DNA of 64,000 bases from Nocardia niwae NBRC 108934 = DSM 45340 (GTDB taxonomy: Bacteria > Actinomycetota > Actinomycetes > Mycobacteriales > Mycobacteriaceae). The stretch is from the NCBI RefSeq assembly GCF_001613465.1, contig NZ_BDCK01000015.1, positions 434,001 through 498,000 on the forward strand. Direction: 5' to 3'. Numbering within the stretch: position 1 is the stretch's first letter; each line of letters opens with the position of its first letter. The translations under genes and the position numbers were made by a program. Below are positions 38,489-47,815 of this stretch, one piece after another. The notes below the pieces were generated by a model. It searched no databases. It saw only the letters and a list, made by a program, of their open reading frames with translations, and was not told where the DNA came from.

Positions 38489-38935
38489 TCACAGACTCTG
38501 GCGCGGCAGGCGGACGACCTGGACGAAGAAGTCATCGATCTGCTTGATGGCCGCGACGAACTGGTCCAGGTCTACCGGCTTGGTGACGTACGCGTTCGCG
38601 TGCAGCCGGTAGCTGCGCAGAATGTCCTCTTCGGCCGCCGAGGTGGTCAGCACGACCACCGGAATGTGCGACAGATCGGGGTCGGCTTTTATCTTCTCCA
38701 GCACTTGCCTGCCGTCGTATTTGGGCAGATTGAGGTCGAGCAGGATCAGATCCGGCCGGGGCGCGTCCGGGTGCCTGCCTTGGCGGTAGAGGAACTCGAG
38801 TGCCTCCTCGCCATCCCGGGCGACGTGCAGGGTATTTCCGATCTTGTTGTCCTCGAAGGCCTCACGCGTCATCAGCTCGTCGCCGGGGTCGTCTTCCACG
38901 AGCAGGATGTCGATGGGCTGGCTGGGGGTGGTCAC
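38489..38935 (-). CDS. single-domain response regulator (Rcp1-like)
   Basis: A 148-residue stand-alone receiver domain. Acidic pocket in ILLVEDDPGDELMTREAF, phospho-Asp in PDLILLDLNLPKYDG, Thr in VVVLTTSAAEED and Lys in AYVTKPVDLDQF. The insertion YRQGRHPDAPRPD after the second helix is typical of the Rcp1 group, which pair with phytochrome-like or CHASE kinases. Its ATG overlaps the stop of the histidine kinase gene by 4 bp (ATGA), so it is the last gene of a three-gene operon. It has no output domain and must act through protein contacts. Confidence 0.93.
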   Translation of the reverse strand: MTTPSQPIDILLVEDDPGDELMTREAFEDNKIGNTLHVARDGEEALEFLYRQGRHPDAPRPDLILLDLNLPKYDGRQVLEKIKADPDLSHIPVVVLTTSAAEEDILRSYRLHANAYVTKPVDLDQFVAAIKQIDDFFVQVVRLPRQSL

Positions 38936-40557
38936 GCGGGGGCTCCTTCATGGACGGGGACGTCGGCGGTAACGGCGGTGCTGTCGGCTTCGGCGGCGCG
39001 CAGGGTGAAGTAGAAGCGGGCGCCCGCCGTGTAATCGGTGTCGATCCAGATCCGGCCGCCGTGGTACTCCACGATCTTCTTGCAGACGGCCAGCCCGATG
39101 CCGGTCCCGCTGTACTCCTCACGATTGTGCAGCCGCTGGAAGATGACGAACACCTTCTCGGCGAATTCGGGCGCGATCCCGATGCCGTTGTCGGAGACCG
39201 ACAGCAACCAGCCGCTGCCGTCCTCGGCCGATTCGCAAGTGATCTCGATCTCGGGTGCGCGGTCGGGCTCACGGAACTTGATGGCGTTGGCGATCAGGTT
39301 CTGCCACAGCATCGTCAGCAGTGTCGGATCGCCGACGATCTCGGGCAACTCGTCCGGGCGCCGGATGCAGGTGGCGGTATCCTCGATCACCGCGGAGAGG
39401 TTGGTCAGCGCCTTGTCGAGGGATTGGCCGAGGCCGGTCGGTTCGGTGCGGTCGGTGATCCGGCCCACGCGGGAGAAGGTGAGCAGGTCGTTGATGAGCA
39501 CCTGCATCCGCTTGGCGCCGTCGACTGCGAAGTCGATGTACTGCTTGCCGCGCTCGTCGAGCTTGTCGCCGTAGCGTTTCTCCAGCAGCTGGCAGAACGA
39601 CGCCACCTTCCGCAGCGGCTCCTGCAGGTCGTGCGAGGCGACGTAGGCGAACTGCTCCAGCTCCGCGTTGGACCGGCGCAGTTCTACCGCCTGCAGGTCG
39701 AGATCGGTTTTCTGCTCGGCGAGGGCGGCTTCTTGGGCCCGCGAGGATTCCAGCTCGGCGACGATGCGCCTGCGCATGCTCTCCACCGCGTTGGCCACCG
39801 TCGCCAGGTCGGCCGGGCCGTGGGCGTCGATGTGGTGATCGAAGTCGCCGCCCGCCACCCGCAGCGACGCGTCGGTCAGGGAGCCGAGGGGTCGGACGAT
39901 CAAGCGCCGGATCAACACGGTCAGCAGCACGCCGGTCAGCAGGAACGCTATAACCATTCCGGCCAGCACCGCGTCCCGGACCGCGCGGGTGTGGGCGAGC
40001 TCGTCTTCGTCGTCCGCGATGGCCGCCGCGAGACTGTTGTTCTGGGCGTCGAAGCGCGTGCGCAGCTCGTCGAACAGCGGCTTACCGCGTGAGGGGGTCG
40101 AGGGATCGATGCCGCGGGTCGACCCGGAGGCCAACGCCGCCACCAGCGGCTCGGCGTATTCGGTGCGCCACCGCTGCGCCGATTGCTCGACCGCGTCGAG
40201 CTCGTCGAGCAGCGGCTGCCGGTCGGCCAGCAGCTCCCGCAGCCGGGCCACCGACTGCGCTTCGTCGCGGATGCCGTCCTGGTAGGGCTGCAGGAACTGC
40301 CGGTCGGCGGTGATGCCGTAGCCGCGCAGCCCGGTCTCCTGATCCACCAGGGCATTCTGCAAGCGATAGGCCTCGGTCGCCGCCGGCAGCGTTTTGTCCA
40401 GCAGCCGATCGGTCACCCGGTTGGTCTGCGCGATCACCTGCGCCCCCGCCACCGTGCCGATGATCACCACCAGCACCATCGCGGCCAGCACCAGCTGGAA
40501 CCAAGCCTGGGCGGTCAGCCGCGCGCTCACCGGCGGCCGCACGGTCTCCGTCGTCAT
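38932..40557 (-). CDS. CHASE3-HAMP histidine kinase
   Basis: A 541-residue membrane kinase. The first helix (WFQLVLAAMVLVVIIGTVAG) is followed by an extracytoplasmic CHASE3 domain (KTLPAATEAYRLQNALVDQE through GKPLFDELRTRFDAQNN). A second helix lies in DAVLAGMVIAFLLTGVLLTV, then HAMP, a short coiled coil, HisKA with FAYVASHDLQEPLRKV (phospho-His) and HATPase with LWQNLIANAIKFREP, VSDNGIGIAPEF and GTGIGLAVCKKIVE. ATG 40557 overlaps the stop of the upstream phosphatase gene (ATGA). The preceding 396 codons of the frame lie antisense-like within that gene and are excluded. Phytochrome-kinase-like HisKA types often signal to Rcp1-like receivers, as encoded next. Confidence 0.95.
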   Translation of the reverse strand: MTTETVRPPVSARLTAQAWFQLVLAAMVLVVIIGTVAGAQVIAQTNRVTDRLLDKTLPAATEAYRLQNALVDQETGLRGYGITADRQFLQPYQDGIRDEAQSVARLRELLADRQPLLDELDAVEQSAQRWRTEYAEPLVAALASGSTRGIDPSTPSRGKPLFDELRTRFDAQNNSLAAAIADDEDELAHTRAVRDAVLAGMVIAFLLTGVLLTVLIRRLIVRPLGSLTDASLRVAGGDFDHHIDAHGPADLATVANAVESMRRRIVAELESSRAQEAALAEQKTDLDLQAVELRRSNAELEQFAYVASHDLQEPLRKVASFCQLLEKRYGDKLDERGKQYIDFAVDGAKRMQVLINDLLTFSRVGRITDRTEPTGLGQSLDKALTNLSAVIEDTATCIRRPDELPEIVGDPTLLTMLWQNLIANAIKFREPDRAPEIEITCESAEDGSGWLLSVSDNGIGIAPEFAEKVFVIFQRLHNREEYSGTGIGLAVCKKIVEYHGGRIWIDTDYTAGARFYFTLRAAEADSTAVTADVPVHEGAPA

Positions 40558-41846
40558 CGGTTCTGGTCCTGTCCTCGCCCATCGTCGTTCCATCCCAGAT
40601 ACAGGATGGCGACGTCGTCGTCCAATCCGCCGGACGCCCCCGCCAGCGCCTCGACGCGGCCGATCAGTTCGTCCACGAACCAGTCGGGATCCGGGGCGTG
40701 CACCGCGCGGGCCACTTCCATGAGACCTTGCTCCCCGAGCCGTTCGTGATCCGTCCCGACTCGTCCCTCGAAGAGGCCGTCGGTGAACACCATCAACCCG
40801 GAGCCCAGCGGCAGGTCCAGCTCCTGGAGGGGCCACTCGGCTCGACCGGGCAGGAAGCCGAGGGCGGGCCCGCCGGGCACCTCGACCCAGTCCAGTCCGG
40901 ACGCCGAGCGCAGCAGCATTCCCGGGTGCCCGGCCCGCAGCACCCGAGCCCGGCGCCGGCCCGGATGCAACATCAGGCTGGTCACCGTCGCGAAGGTCTG
41001 TTTGCCGGTCCGTTCCGCGAGCAGAACCTGTTCCAGCAGCCGCAGTTGCCGCGCACCGGTCACCCCGCTCAGGACCAGGGTGCGCCAGGCCAGGCGCAAC
41101 GCCACGCCGGTCGCCGCCTCGTCGGGGCCATGCCCGGAGACGTCGCCGATGACCGCGTGCACCGTGCCGTCCGCGTCCTGCACCACGTCGTAGAAATCGC
41201 CCCCGAGTAGCGCGTGCGCCCGCCCGGGACGGTAGCGTGCCACCACGTCGACGACCCGCTTGCCGCGCAGCAGCGGCGTGGGCAGCAAGCCGCGTTCCAG
41301 GCGCGCGTTCTCCTGTGCGCGCATATTGATCGCCTGCAAAGCCGCGCTGGTGCGCTCGGCCTGCTTGCGCTGGATCGCGTAGCGCACGGCGCGCCCGAAC
41401 AGCTCCGGCTCCACCCGGCCTTTGACGAGATAGTCCTGGGCTCCCGCCGCGACCGCAGCCAAACCGGTCTGCTCCTGATCGAGCCCGGTCATCACCACGA
41501 TCGCGACCTGGTCGGTGTGCCGGCGGATGCGTTCCACCGCCTCGAGCCCTTGGGCGTCGGGCAGATGCAGGTCCAGCAGCACACAGTCCGGTTCGGCGGT
41601 GGCCAAGTGCTCGGCGGCCTCGGCCAGCGATCGGACCCAGTGCAGTTGCAGGCCCGGCGCGCCGTCCACGACCAATTCCTCGACCAGCAGGGCGTCCCCC
41701 GGATCGTCCTCGATCAGGAGCACCGAAGGTTGCTGCCACGGCCACTCCGCGCCCACGATCACCTCGGGATCGTCGTCTGTCCCGTCACGCCGCACGGACA
41801 CCACCGGTCGCGGGTCCTCTTGTGGCAGAACGAATGACAGCACCAT
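40554..41846 (-). CDS. receiver-PP2C (RsbU-type) phosphatase
   Basis: About 430 residues. An N-terminal receiver domain (SVLLIEDDPGDALLVEEL, phospho-Asp in DCVLLDLHLPDAQG, Lys in DYLVKGRV), a coiled-coil linker (QRKQAERTSAALQAINMRAQ) and a C-terminal SpoIIE/PP2C domain with GGDFYDVV, VIGDVSGHGPDEAA and SGGLDDDVAILYL metal motifs. Such proteins dephosphorylate anti-anti-sigma factors in response to phosphorylation by a kinase. It is the first gene of an operon whose members overlap by 4 bp each (PP2C, kinase, receiver). ATG 41846 is chosen; codons back to 41900 look non-family. Confidence 0.93.
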   Translation of the reverse strand: MVLSFVLPQEDPRPVVSVRRDGTDDDPEVIVGAEWPWQQPSVLLIEDDPGDALLVEELVVDGAPGLQLHWVRSLAEAAEHLATAEPDCVLLDLHLPDAQGLEAVERIRRHTDQVAIVVMTGLDQEQTGLAAVAAGAQDYLVKGRVEPELFGRAVRYAIQRKQAERTSAALQAINMRAQENARLERGLLPTPLLRGKRVVDVVARYRPGRAHALLGGDFYDVVQDADGTVHAVIGDVSGHGPDEAATGVALRLAWRTLVLSGVTGARQLRLLEQVLLAERTGKQTFATVTSLMLHPGRRRARVLRAGHPGMLLRSASGLDWVEVPGGPALGFLPGRAEWPLQELDLPLGSGLMVFTDGLFEGRVGTDHERLGEQGLMEVARAVHAPDPDWFVDELIGRVEALAGASGGLDDDVAILYLGWNDDGRGQDQNR

Positions 41847-42035
41847 TGCCGTCGTCGGCAAACACCGACAACCCGGCCTCCGATCACCATGGGGCGGCAC
41901 CAGCGCACGCCGACTGTCTCAGCGGCCGTTTGCTGGACCGAGAGGCAGTCAAGATCGTATCCGATTCTCCATAGGACCGAGACATGGCGCCGTCGACTTG
42001 CGCGGAGGCAGCGACAGCCGGGGAGGGAGCAGAAA

Positions 42036-42197
42036 TCAGACCGTTGTGCCCGTCAGTTCCGCGGCGCCCCGCTCATCCCGGATTACGCCATGGCGGCGCG
42101 GGGAGCGAAGTTCCGCCAAGCTGCGGGCGACGACCGTGGCATGGACCGCGATGACGGCAAGGGAAGCCGAGCCGATCACAGCAAGAAGCACAACCAC
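42036..42197 (-). CDS. possible small membrane protein
   Basis: A 53-codon frame from GTG 42197 encoding one strongly hydrophobic segment (VVVLLAVIGSASLAVIAVHA) and a basic/polar tail (SLAELRSPRRHGVIRDERG). GAAAGGA lies about 12 nt upstream, a little far. No family is recognised. It is the only candidate in the 513-bp gap between the PP2C gene and the dehydratase gene; the rest of that gap shows nothing. Confidence 0.35.
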   Translation of the reverse strand: MVVLLAVIGSASLAVIAVHATVVARSLAELRSPRRHGVIRDERGAAELTGTTV

Positions 42198-42359
42198 GAC
42201 AGATACCGGTCCTTTCGGGTGCGAGCGGGCCGGTTGCCCACTCGATCGGGTGCCGAGTTCGCGTCCGCCGGTCCCGGCGGGCGCGCGCTCCGCCTCCAAC
42301 GTGCCCCGGCTGTCCCGGACCAAACTCTTCGGTTGCGGCGGCGCGAACGGCTCGTGCGA

Positions 42360-43376
42360 TCACGCGAGGGCGACCTCGGCCGTCGCGCGGCCGAAGATCT
42401 TGCGTCCGTCGTGCTCGGCGGTGATCGCGACGGTGGCGGTGCGCGTCTGCTCGTCCAGGTGCTTCACCCGGCCCGAGAACTCGATCCGGCCGCCGGTCAC
42501 GCCGACGTGGACGGGATTGGTCAGACGCACGTTGTAGGAGCGCAAGGCAGTGGGATCGCCGAGCCACGAGGTGAGCAAGTCCACACTTAGCCCGATGGTG
42601 AACAGGCCCTGCGCGACAACGGTGTCCAACCCCAATCGCGCCGCTGCCTCGGTGCTCCAGTGGATGGGGTTCGGATCTCCCGCGACTCCGGCGTAATTGA
42701 CCAGATCGCCGCGGCTGACCGTGAGCGCGTGCGGCGGAAGCTCCGCTCCGAGACGCACGGTGTCGAACCGTCGCCGTGCTTCCGGGCTCGCCGGTATGGC
42801 GGGTGTCTCGAATGCGTGTTCTCCGCCGTTCCCCACGTAGCGCGGATGCGCGGCGCGGCGCTGCTTGCGCGCCTCCGGGCGTGCGCCGTGCATCACGACC
42901 GCGTCGAACCACGTGGGCAGAGCCTCGTCGGCCCGCCCGACCAAACTGGTCCGAGAGGTGACGACCGGCCGGTCGTCCTGGTCCACGATGGTCTGGCGCA
43001 GGCCGATGAGGTCGCCACCGAACGCGTGCCGGAACGAGTCCAGGCACATTTCGAAGCTGATCCGGTCGCCGGCCAGCAGCGGGCGGTGGAATTCGATCAT
43101 CTGATCGGTCTGGATGGTCCGGCTCAGGTCGTAGCCGGGCAAGATCGTGTCGAACACCTCCGCGTAGGCGAGATAGCCGGGCACCGCGCCGAAGGTCGGG
43201 GGAGCGAGCAGGCTGCCGTAGCCGAGATCGGCCGCGGCGCCCTCCGACCAGTGCGCAGGGTGGTGATTGCGGACCGCGCGGGTGTACTCCCGGATCTTCT
43301 CGCGGGCGACCTCGTAGTAGTCGCTGCTGCGATACCGGCGCCCGACCATCGAGGCGGGAACCGCGGTATCGGTCAT
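42360..43376 (-). CDS. fused HadA/HadB-like (3R)-hydroxyacyl-ACP dehydratase
   Basis: A 338-residue double hot-dog protein. The N-terminal half (MVGRRYRSSDYYEVAREKIR ... APPTFGAVPGYL) matches the HadA-like MaoC_dehydrat_N type. The C-terminal half carries the hydratase-2 motif VAGDPNPIHWSTEAAARLG, as in HadB, and ends HDGRKIFGRATAEVALA. HadAB performs the dehydration step of FAS-II elongation in mycolic acid synthesis; the fused form is known in Nocardia-type genomes. No other FAS-II gene is adjacent. The start is ATG 43376 (or ATG 43412); the remaining upstream codons are Arg-rich and not homologous. Confidence 0.88.
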   Translation of the reverse strand: MTDTAVPASMVGRRYRSSDYYEVAREKIREYTRAVRNHHPAHWSEGAAADLGYGSLLAPPTFGAVPGYLAYAEVFDTILPGYDLSRTIQTDQMIEFHRPLLAGDRISFEMCLDSFRHAFGGDLIGLRQTIVDQDDRPVVTSRTSLVGRADEALPTWFDAVVMHGARPEARKQRRAAHPRYVGNGGEHAFETPAIPASPEARRRFDTVRLGAELPPHALTVSRGDLVNYAGVAGDPNPIHWSTEAAARLGLDTVVAQGLFTIGLSVDLLTSWLGDPTALRSYNVRLTNPVHVGVTGGRIEFSGRVKHLDEQTRTATVAITAEHDGRKIFGRATAEVALA

Positions 43377-43525
43377 GTCGTTCGCACTGGATATGGCAGG
43401 GATTCTGGACATCGCGGGGGAATCTACCCAACGAGAGCCGGAATTCCGGTCAGCCCGCATCGCACGCCGTTTCGCGGCCGCCGACCAACGCGGACCGCGC
43501 GGCGTCGAGCGCCGATCGTGGCGGT

Positions 43526-43843
43526 TCAGCAGAGATTCCGCTCGGCGGCCACCACCACGGCCGCGGCCTCGTCCACCGGCTGGTGCGCGCTCACCTGAAC
43601 CACGACGTCCGCTTCGGATGTTCCGGCGGCCAGCTCCCGGCATACCGCGTACCCCAGGTCCAGCAGCGCCGCGGCCACGCCCTCACCCGCGGTCCGTACT
43701 CCGAGCCGCTGTAGGTCGGCGAGGTAGCCGCGCGCCGCGCCGCGCGGCGCGTGCGCCCGCGCTTCGGACACTATGAACACCGCCGTGACGGCGGAGAGGG
43801 ATAACGCACAGACGACCAGCACCCCGCACAGCGCGAGCTTCAT
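43526..43843 (-). CDS. DUF732 family secreted protein
   Basis: About 105 residues. A signal peptide (KLALCGVLVVCALSLSAVTA) is followed by a mature domain RGYLADLQRLGVRTAGEG ... LLDLGYAVCRELAAG ... AVVVAAERNLC, which has the Y-L-x2-L, L-x2-G-x2-V-C and terminal Cys pattern of DUF732 proteins. These are exported, disulfide-containing proteins common in mycobacteria and relatives, of unknown function. The start is ATG 43843 or ATG 43855; longer frame codons are not family-like. It stands alone. Confidence 0.8.
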   Translation of the reverse strand: MKLALCGVLVVCALSLSAVTAVFIVSEARAHAPRGAARGYLADLQRLGVRTAGEGVAAALLDLGYAVCRELAAGTSEADVVVQVSAHQPVDEAAAVVVAAERNLC

Positions 43844-43855
43844 TTCGTTTCCCAT

Positions 43856-44255
43856 CGAAAGAATATGGCGTCGGACGTAATTCGGCATGCGACAGCCGAC
43901 GCAGCCTAGCGGTCCCTCCGAGGCCGTACCAAAGAGCCGCTGTCCTGGTCGTCGGCGCACCGGTTCTCCGCCGGATGCGGCGGTCGAACCGGCTCCCCTG
44001 TTCCGCCCGGCAGGAGTTTGAGCGGTGGACCCCGGGGAAGCCGATCGACAGGACCGACGGGATGGGCGTCGACATTCGGTTCGTTGTGACCGCGTTCCTC
44101 TGCGGGCCGGTCGGGGTCGGCCGATGGTCGACGGTCGTCACGCCTGCGCCGCTCGTCGAGCGCGCGGCAACGCGCCGCACGCCATGTCGCAGTCGTCGCT
44201 CGTCCCGGCGGTGTCGTCGCAGGCCTTCGCCCGCGGCTCGGAGGAGAGGAGAGAG
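43856..44255. other. intergenic region upstream of katA
   Basis: About 400 bp between divergent genes, so it holds promoters of both the DUF732 gene and the catalase. No further gene or clear operator was recognised. Confidence 0.4.
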
Positions 44256-45776
44256 ATGTCGGTTCGCAACCACACCACCGACGACGCCGGGATCCCGGTT
44301 CCCAGCGACGAGCATTCGCTGACCGTCGGACCCGATGGGCCGATCCTGCTCCAGGATTGGTATCTGATCGAGAAGATGGCGGCGTTCAACCGGGAACGCG
44401 TGCCCGAACGCCAGCCGCACGCGAAGGGCGGCGGCGCGTTCGGTGTCTTCGAGGTCACCCATGACGTGAGCGCCTACACCATGGCCGACGTGTTCCAACC
44501 GGGGAAGAAGACGGAGATGCTGGCCCGTTTCTCCACCGTCGCCGGAGAGCGCGGCAGCCCCGACACGTGGCGGGATCCGCGCGGGTTCGCCCTGAAGTTC
44601 TACACCGAGCAGGGCAACTTCGACATGGTCGCGAACAACACCCCGATCTTCTTCGTCCGCGACCCGATGAAATTCCAGGACTTCATCCGCTCCCAGAAGC
44701 GCCGCGCCGACAACAATCTGCGCGACCACGACATGCAATGGGATTTCTGGACGTTGTCACCCGAGTCCGCGCACCAGGTGACCTGGTTGATGGGCGACCG
44801 CGGCATTCCGCGCACCTGGCGGCACATGAACGGCTACTCCAGCCACACCTATATGTGGGTGAACGCCTCCGGGAAACGGTTCTGGGTCAAGTACCACTTC
44901 AAGACCGATCAAGGCATCGAGTTCTTCACCCAGGACGAAGGCGATCAGATGGCGGCGATGGACACCGACTATCACACCCGTGATCTGTGGGAGTCCATCG
45001 AAGGCGGCAATTTCCCGAGCTGGACGCTGAAGATGCAGATCATGCCGTTCGAGGAGGCGAAGACCTACCGGTTCAATCCCTTCGATCTCACCAAGGTGTG
45101 GCCGCACGGCGACTACCCGCTGATCGACGTCGGCAAGATGACGCTCGACCGCAACCCGGCGGATTATCACACCGAGATCGAACAGGCGGCATTCGAACCG
45201 AGCAATTCGGTGCCCGGCACCGGGCCCAGCCCGGACAAGATGCTGATGGCGCGCTGGTTCTCCTACCCCGACGCGCACCGGTACCGCATCGGCGCGAATT
45301 ACAAAGAAGTGCCGGTCAATACGCCGCATGCCACCACCGTCCGGTCCTACAGCAAGGACGGCGCACTGCGTCACCACAACCCGGGCGATCCGGTCTACGT
45401 GCCGAACTCGAAAGGCGGCCCGCATGCCGATCCCGCCGCCGCGGGGCCGCCCGCGACCTGGCACTCCGACGGCGAACTCGTGCGCTCGGCCTACACCCTG
45501 CACCGGGACGACGATGATTGGGGTCAAGCGGGAACCTTGGTCCGCGACGTGCTCGACGACGCGGCGCGCCAGCGCCTCGTGGACAACATCGTCGGACACC
45601 TGCTGAACGGCGTCTCCGCGCCGGTGCTCGACCGGGCGTTCGAGTACTGGCGCAACATCGACAAGCATCTCGGCGACCGGGTCGAGGCCGGAGTGCGTGC
45701 GAAGCAGGACGAACGCGACCCGAAAGCTGCGGGCCAGGCAAATCCGGCGCGCTCGTCGGCACAGGTCAAAGCCTGA
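44256..45776 (+). CDS. katA: monofunctional haem catalase
   Basis: A 506-residue clade 3-type small-subunit catalase that disproportionates H2O2. The distal catalytic His lies in [17 protein letters not shown], the conserved Asn/Phe in [17 protein letters not shown], and the proximal haem Tyr in [17 protein letters not shown]. The length is normal for small-subunit enzymes. ATG 44256 is preceded by an excellent site (GAGGAGAGGAGAG); an in-frame ATG 24 codons earlier lacks one. It is monocistronic, ending at a perfect GC hairpin. No furA or oxyR gene is adjacent. Confidence 0.97.
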   Translation: MSVRNHTTDDAGIPVPSDEHSLTVGPDGPILLQDWYLIEKMAAFNRERVPERQPHAKGGGAFGVFEVTHDVSAYTMADVFQPGKKTEMLARFSTVAGERGSPDTWRDPRGFALKFYTEQGNFDMVANNTPIFFVRDPMKFQDFIRSQKRRADNNLRDHDMQWDFWTLSPESAHQVTWLMGDRGIPRTWRHMNGYSSHTYMWVNASGKRFWVKYHFKTDQGIEFFTQDEGDQMAAMDTDYHTRDLWESIEGGNFPSWTLKMQIMPFEEAKTYRFNPFDLTKVWPHGDYPLIDVGKMTLDRNPADYHTEIEQAAFEPSNSVPGTGPSPDKMLMARWFSYPDAHRYRIGANYKEVPVNTPHATTVRSYSKDGALRHHNPGDPVYVPNSKGGPHADPAAAGPPATWHSDGELVRSAYTLHRDDDDWGQAGTLVRDVLDDAARQRLVDNIVGHLLNGVSAPVLDRAFEYWRNIDKHLGDRVEAGVRAKQDERDPKAAGQANPARSSAQVKA

Positions 45777-45790
45777 CCGAAAGCGCTGAG

Positions 45791-45811
45791 CGGCCGGTGA
45801 CGCCGGCCGCC
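45791..45811 (+). terminator. hairpin after katA
   Basis: Perfect 8-bp stem GCGGCCGG-N5-CCGGCCGC, 14 bp after the catalase stop codon. Confidence 0.6.
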
Positions 45812-46014
45812 TCGGCGCGCCTCTCGGTGGTTATCGTTTTGTTATATGGCCGTCGTGTGTCCCGCGCGGGCTGTTCGATCGAGTGCGGAAGCATGGCTTC
45901 GATCCAGCGGACCGCAAGCCCCGTGGGTTTTCGAATCAATTCGAGGTTCGGTGACGCCCGATGCCGACGGTATGGTCGTACCGGGCCGGCCGACGCAGAT
46001 CGGAGGACCGGATC

Positions 46015-46305
46015 GTGACTTCGGAGACCGATATTCGACTTGATCGACAGTCGCGACGTAAGTCCTGGCCGGCCGTGACATCTGGCGTTGTCGCCGTCGC
46101 CGCAGCGGTGTTCGCCCTCGCACCGGCGTCAGCGCAATCCGCCCCCTGCAGCGCACCGGATGTCCCGGTGGAAGTCCCTATTCCCGGTGGCTTCCCGGGT
46201 TTCCCCGAGATTCTGCGATTCGTTCCGCCCGCGCCTCCGGTCCCGCAGATGCCACTCGGCAGAGCGGTGCCGCCCCGCGGGATTTCGTCGGATCGGATGG
46301 CATAG
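46015..46305 (+). CDS. small secreted Pro-rich protein
   Basis: A 96-residue preprotein from GTG 46015 with GGAGGA 7 nt upstream. The N-terminus is basic (RLDRQSRRKSW) followed by a hydrophobic core (VTSGVVAVAAAVFALAPASA) and a signal-peptidase site near AQSAP. The mature part is about 50 residues, Pro-rich (VEVPIPGGFPGFPEI and RFVPPAPPVPQMP), with one Cys. No family is recognised. It is convergent with the membrane protein gene. Confidence 0.65.
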   Translation: MTSETDIRLDRQSRRKSWPAVTSGVVAVAAAVFALAPASAQSAPCSAPDVPVEVPIPGGFPGFPEILRFVPPAPPVPQMPLGRAVPPRGISSDRMA

Positions 46306-46344
46306 GGACGAATTCTGCCTGGACGACGCCGCAGGCGCGTGCGC

Positions 46345-47688
46345 TCAACTCGGCTCCATGCGCCCGTGTCGAGTTGCCGACGCCCTCGAGATCACGTCCC
46401 GTATCGCCGCCATGGGGGCCGGGGTGCGGCGCGGCGCGCGGGCTTTGCGCTTGGGCAGAGCGCGGATCACCATCCCGATCCCGCATCCGACCACGATCGC
46501 GAACGCGGCCCATTCCGAACCCGAGACGACCGTGACGGGGCCCCAATCGTGGAGACGATGCGGCGAGACCATCGTCCAGTCGAACGATTCGGTCCGGATG
46601 GGTGCCACCGTCGAGGGCCGCCACAGGATGGCGATGGCCAGAATGCTGCCCGCCGTTCTGGGCCGGAGGTAGGCCGCGCAGTAACCCGAGACGACGGCCA
46701 GCGCGGCTGTGGGGAGTGTACGCGCATTACCTGGTGGAACCAGGGCGGCGAACAGGGCGACCGCCGTGAGCAACCCGGCCCCGGCCAGCGGATTCGACAG
46801 CCGGATTCCGCCCAGGTATCCCAGCAGGATCAAGCCCAGCAGCAGCGGCACGCTCCACGAAGGTCGCGGCCCGTTGCCCACCGCGCTGCCGGTGGCGCTG
46901 AGCGCGACCGCCAGAAAGACCATGACACCGTCCCGGCGTGGGAGCAGCCACGCCGCGACGGCCGTGGCCAGCAGGGTGCACAGTGCCGTCACGATGAGCC
47001 CGATGCTGCCGTCGCCGTGACGGAAGCGCCACTCCGCGACGGCCAGTTCGGTCATCACGAGCACGATCGCCGCTATGACCGGGCTCAGCGGCAATTCGGG
47101 ATAGATCGGCTCCGGCGTCAACCGCTGCCGGGTGAGCACCTGACACGCCAGGATCAGGACGGCTACCGCGGCGAGCAGCCACAGCGGCTGCGATTCGAAC
47201 ACCGACCACACCTGCGGTTCGGACGTCGCCCGGTGCGGGTTGCCCAGCAGTCCCGACGCCTGCGAGAGCGTGATGACCACGAAACACCCGACACCGCCCA
47301 GAACGAATCCCATCCCGGGTGCGCTGCGGCCGAGCACCGCCACGCCCGTCGCGCCGAGCAGGATCCCGCTGCCGATCGCGTCGAGGTAGGCGGTTGTCGT
47401 GAGGATGTCGGGCGAGGCGCTGTTCGTCTCGGCGGTGTGCGTGATCAACAGCAGGAGGGTCGCGCCGAGCGCGATCCACCACGCGGTGCGCGCTCGGGCC
47501 AGGCTGACCGCGACCACCGCGGTGACCGCCGCGACCAGCACACCGATCGCCGCCTCACGCGGCACGCTGAGCACCAGCCGATTGACCTGATAGGGCGTGC
47601 AATGGCAGCTGCGGCCGAAGCTGAGCGGCACGACCAGCAGCAACCCGGCCACCGCGGTAGCCAGGAAGGCCGTGACGCTTTCGAGCAT
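46345..47688 (-). CDS. multi-pass membrane protein of unknown function
   Basis: About 447 residues with roughly 11-12 hydrophobic helices, beginning VTAFLATAVAGLLLVVPLSF. A periplasmic-side CHCTPYQVNR motif follows the first helix; polar loops include PHRATSEPQVWSVFESQPLW and a large segment near the C-terminus (RPSTVAPIRTESFDWTMVSP). The C-terminal tail is basic. No transporter family is recognised. ATG 47688 is chosen over 47706. It is divergent from the MmyB-like regulator with about 130 bp between. Confidence 0.75.
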   Translation of the reverse strand: MLESVTAFLATAVAGLLLVVPLSFGRSCHCTPYQVNRLVLSVPREAAIGVLVAAVTAVVAVSLARARTAWWIALGATLLLLITHTAETNSASPDILTTTAYLDAIGSGILLGATGVAVLGRSAPGMGFVLGGVGCFVVITLSQASGLLGNPHRATSEPQVWSVFESQPLWLLAAVAVLILACQVLTRQRLTPEPIYPELPLSPVIAAIVLVMTELAVAEWRFRHGDGSIGLIVTALCTLLATAVAAWLLPRRDGVMVFLAVALSATGSAVGNGPRPSWSVPLLLGLILLGYLGGIRLSNPLAGAGLLTAVALFAALVPPGNARTLPTAALAVVSGYCAAYLRPRTAGSILAIAILWRPSTVAPIRTESFDWTMVSPHRLHDWGPVTVVSGSEWAAFAIVVGCGIGMVIRALPKRKARAPRRTPAPMAAIRDVISRASATRHGRMEPS

Positions 47689-47815
47689 CTCACTCCGCCG
47701 CACCACTCCACAGACGTACCCAGCGGGGCGGAACCGAACATCACCCCGCGGCCTTCCCTGAAACTGGTATCAGCAGCACCTGGATACCTCTGGCACGGTA
47801 CGGGAAGATCTCAGG

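Noticed and set aside
40558..41745. N-terminal 396-codon extension of the histidine kinase frame
   Set aside because: It lies fully inside the PP2C gene on the same strand in another frame; the kinase proper starts at ATG 40557 with a normal first helix.
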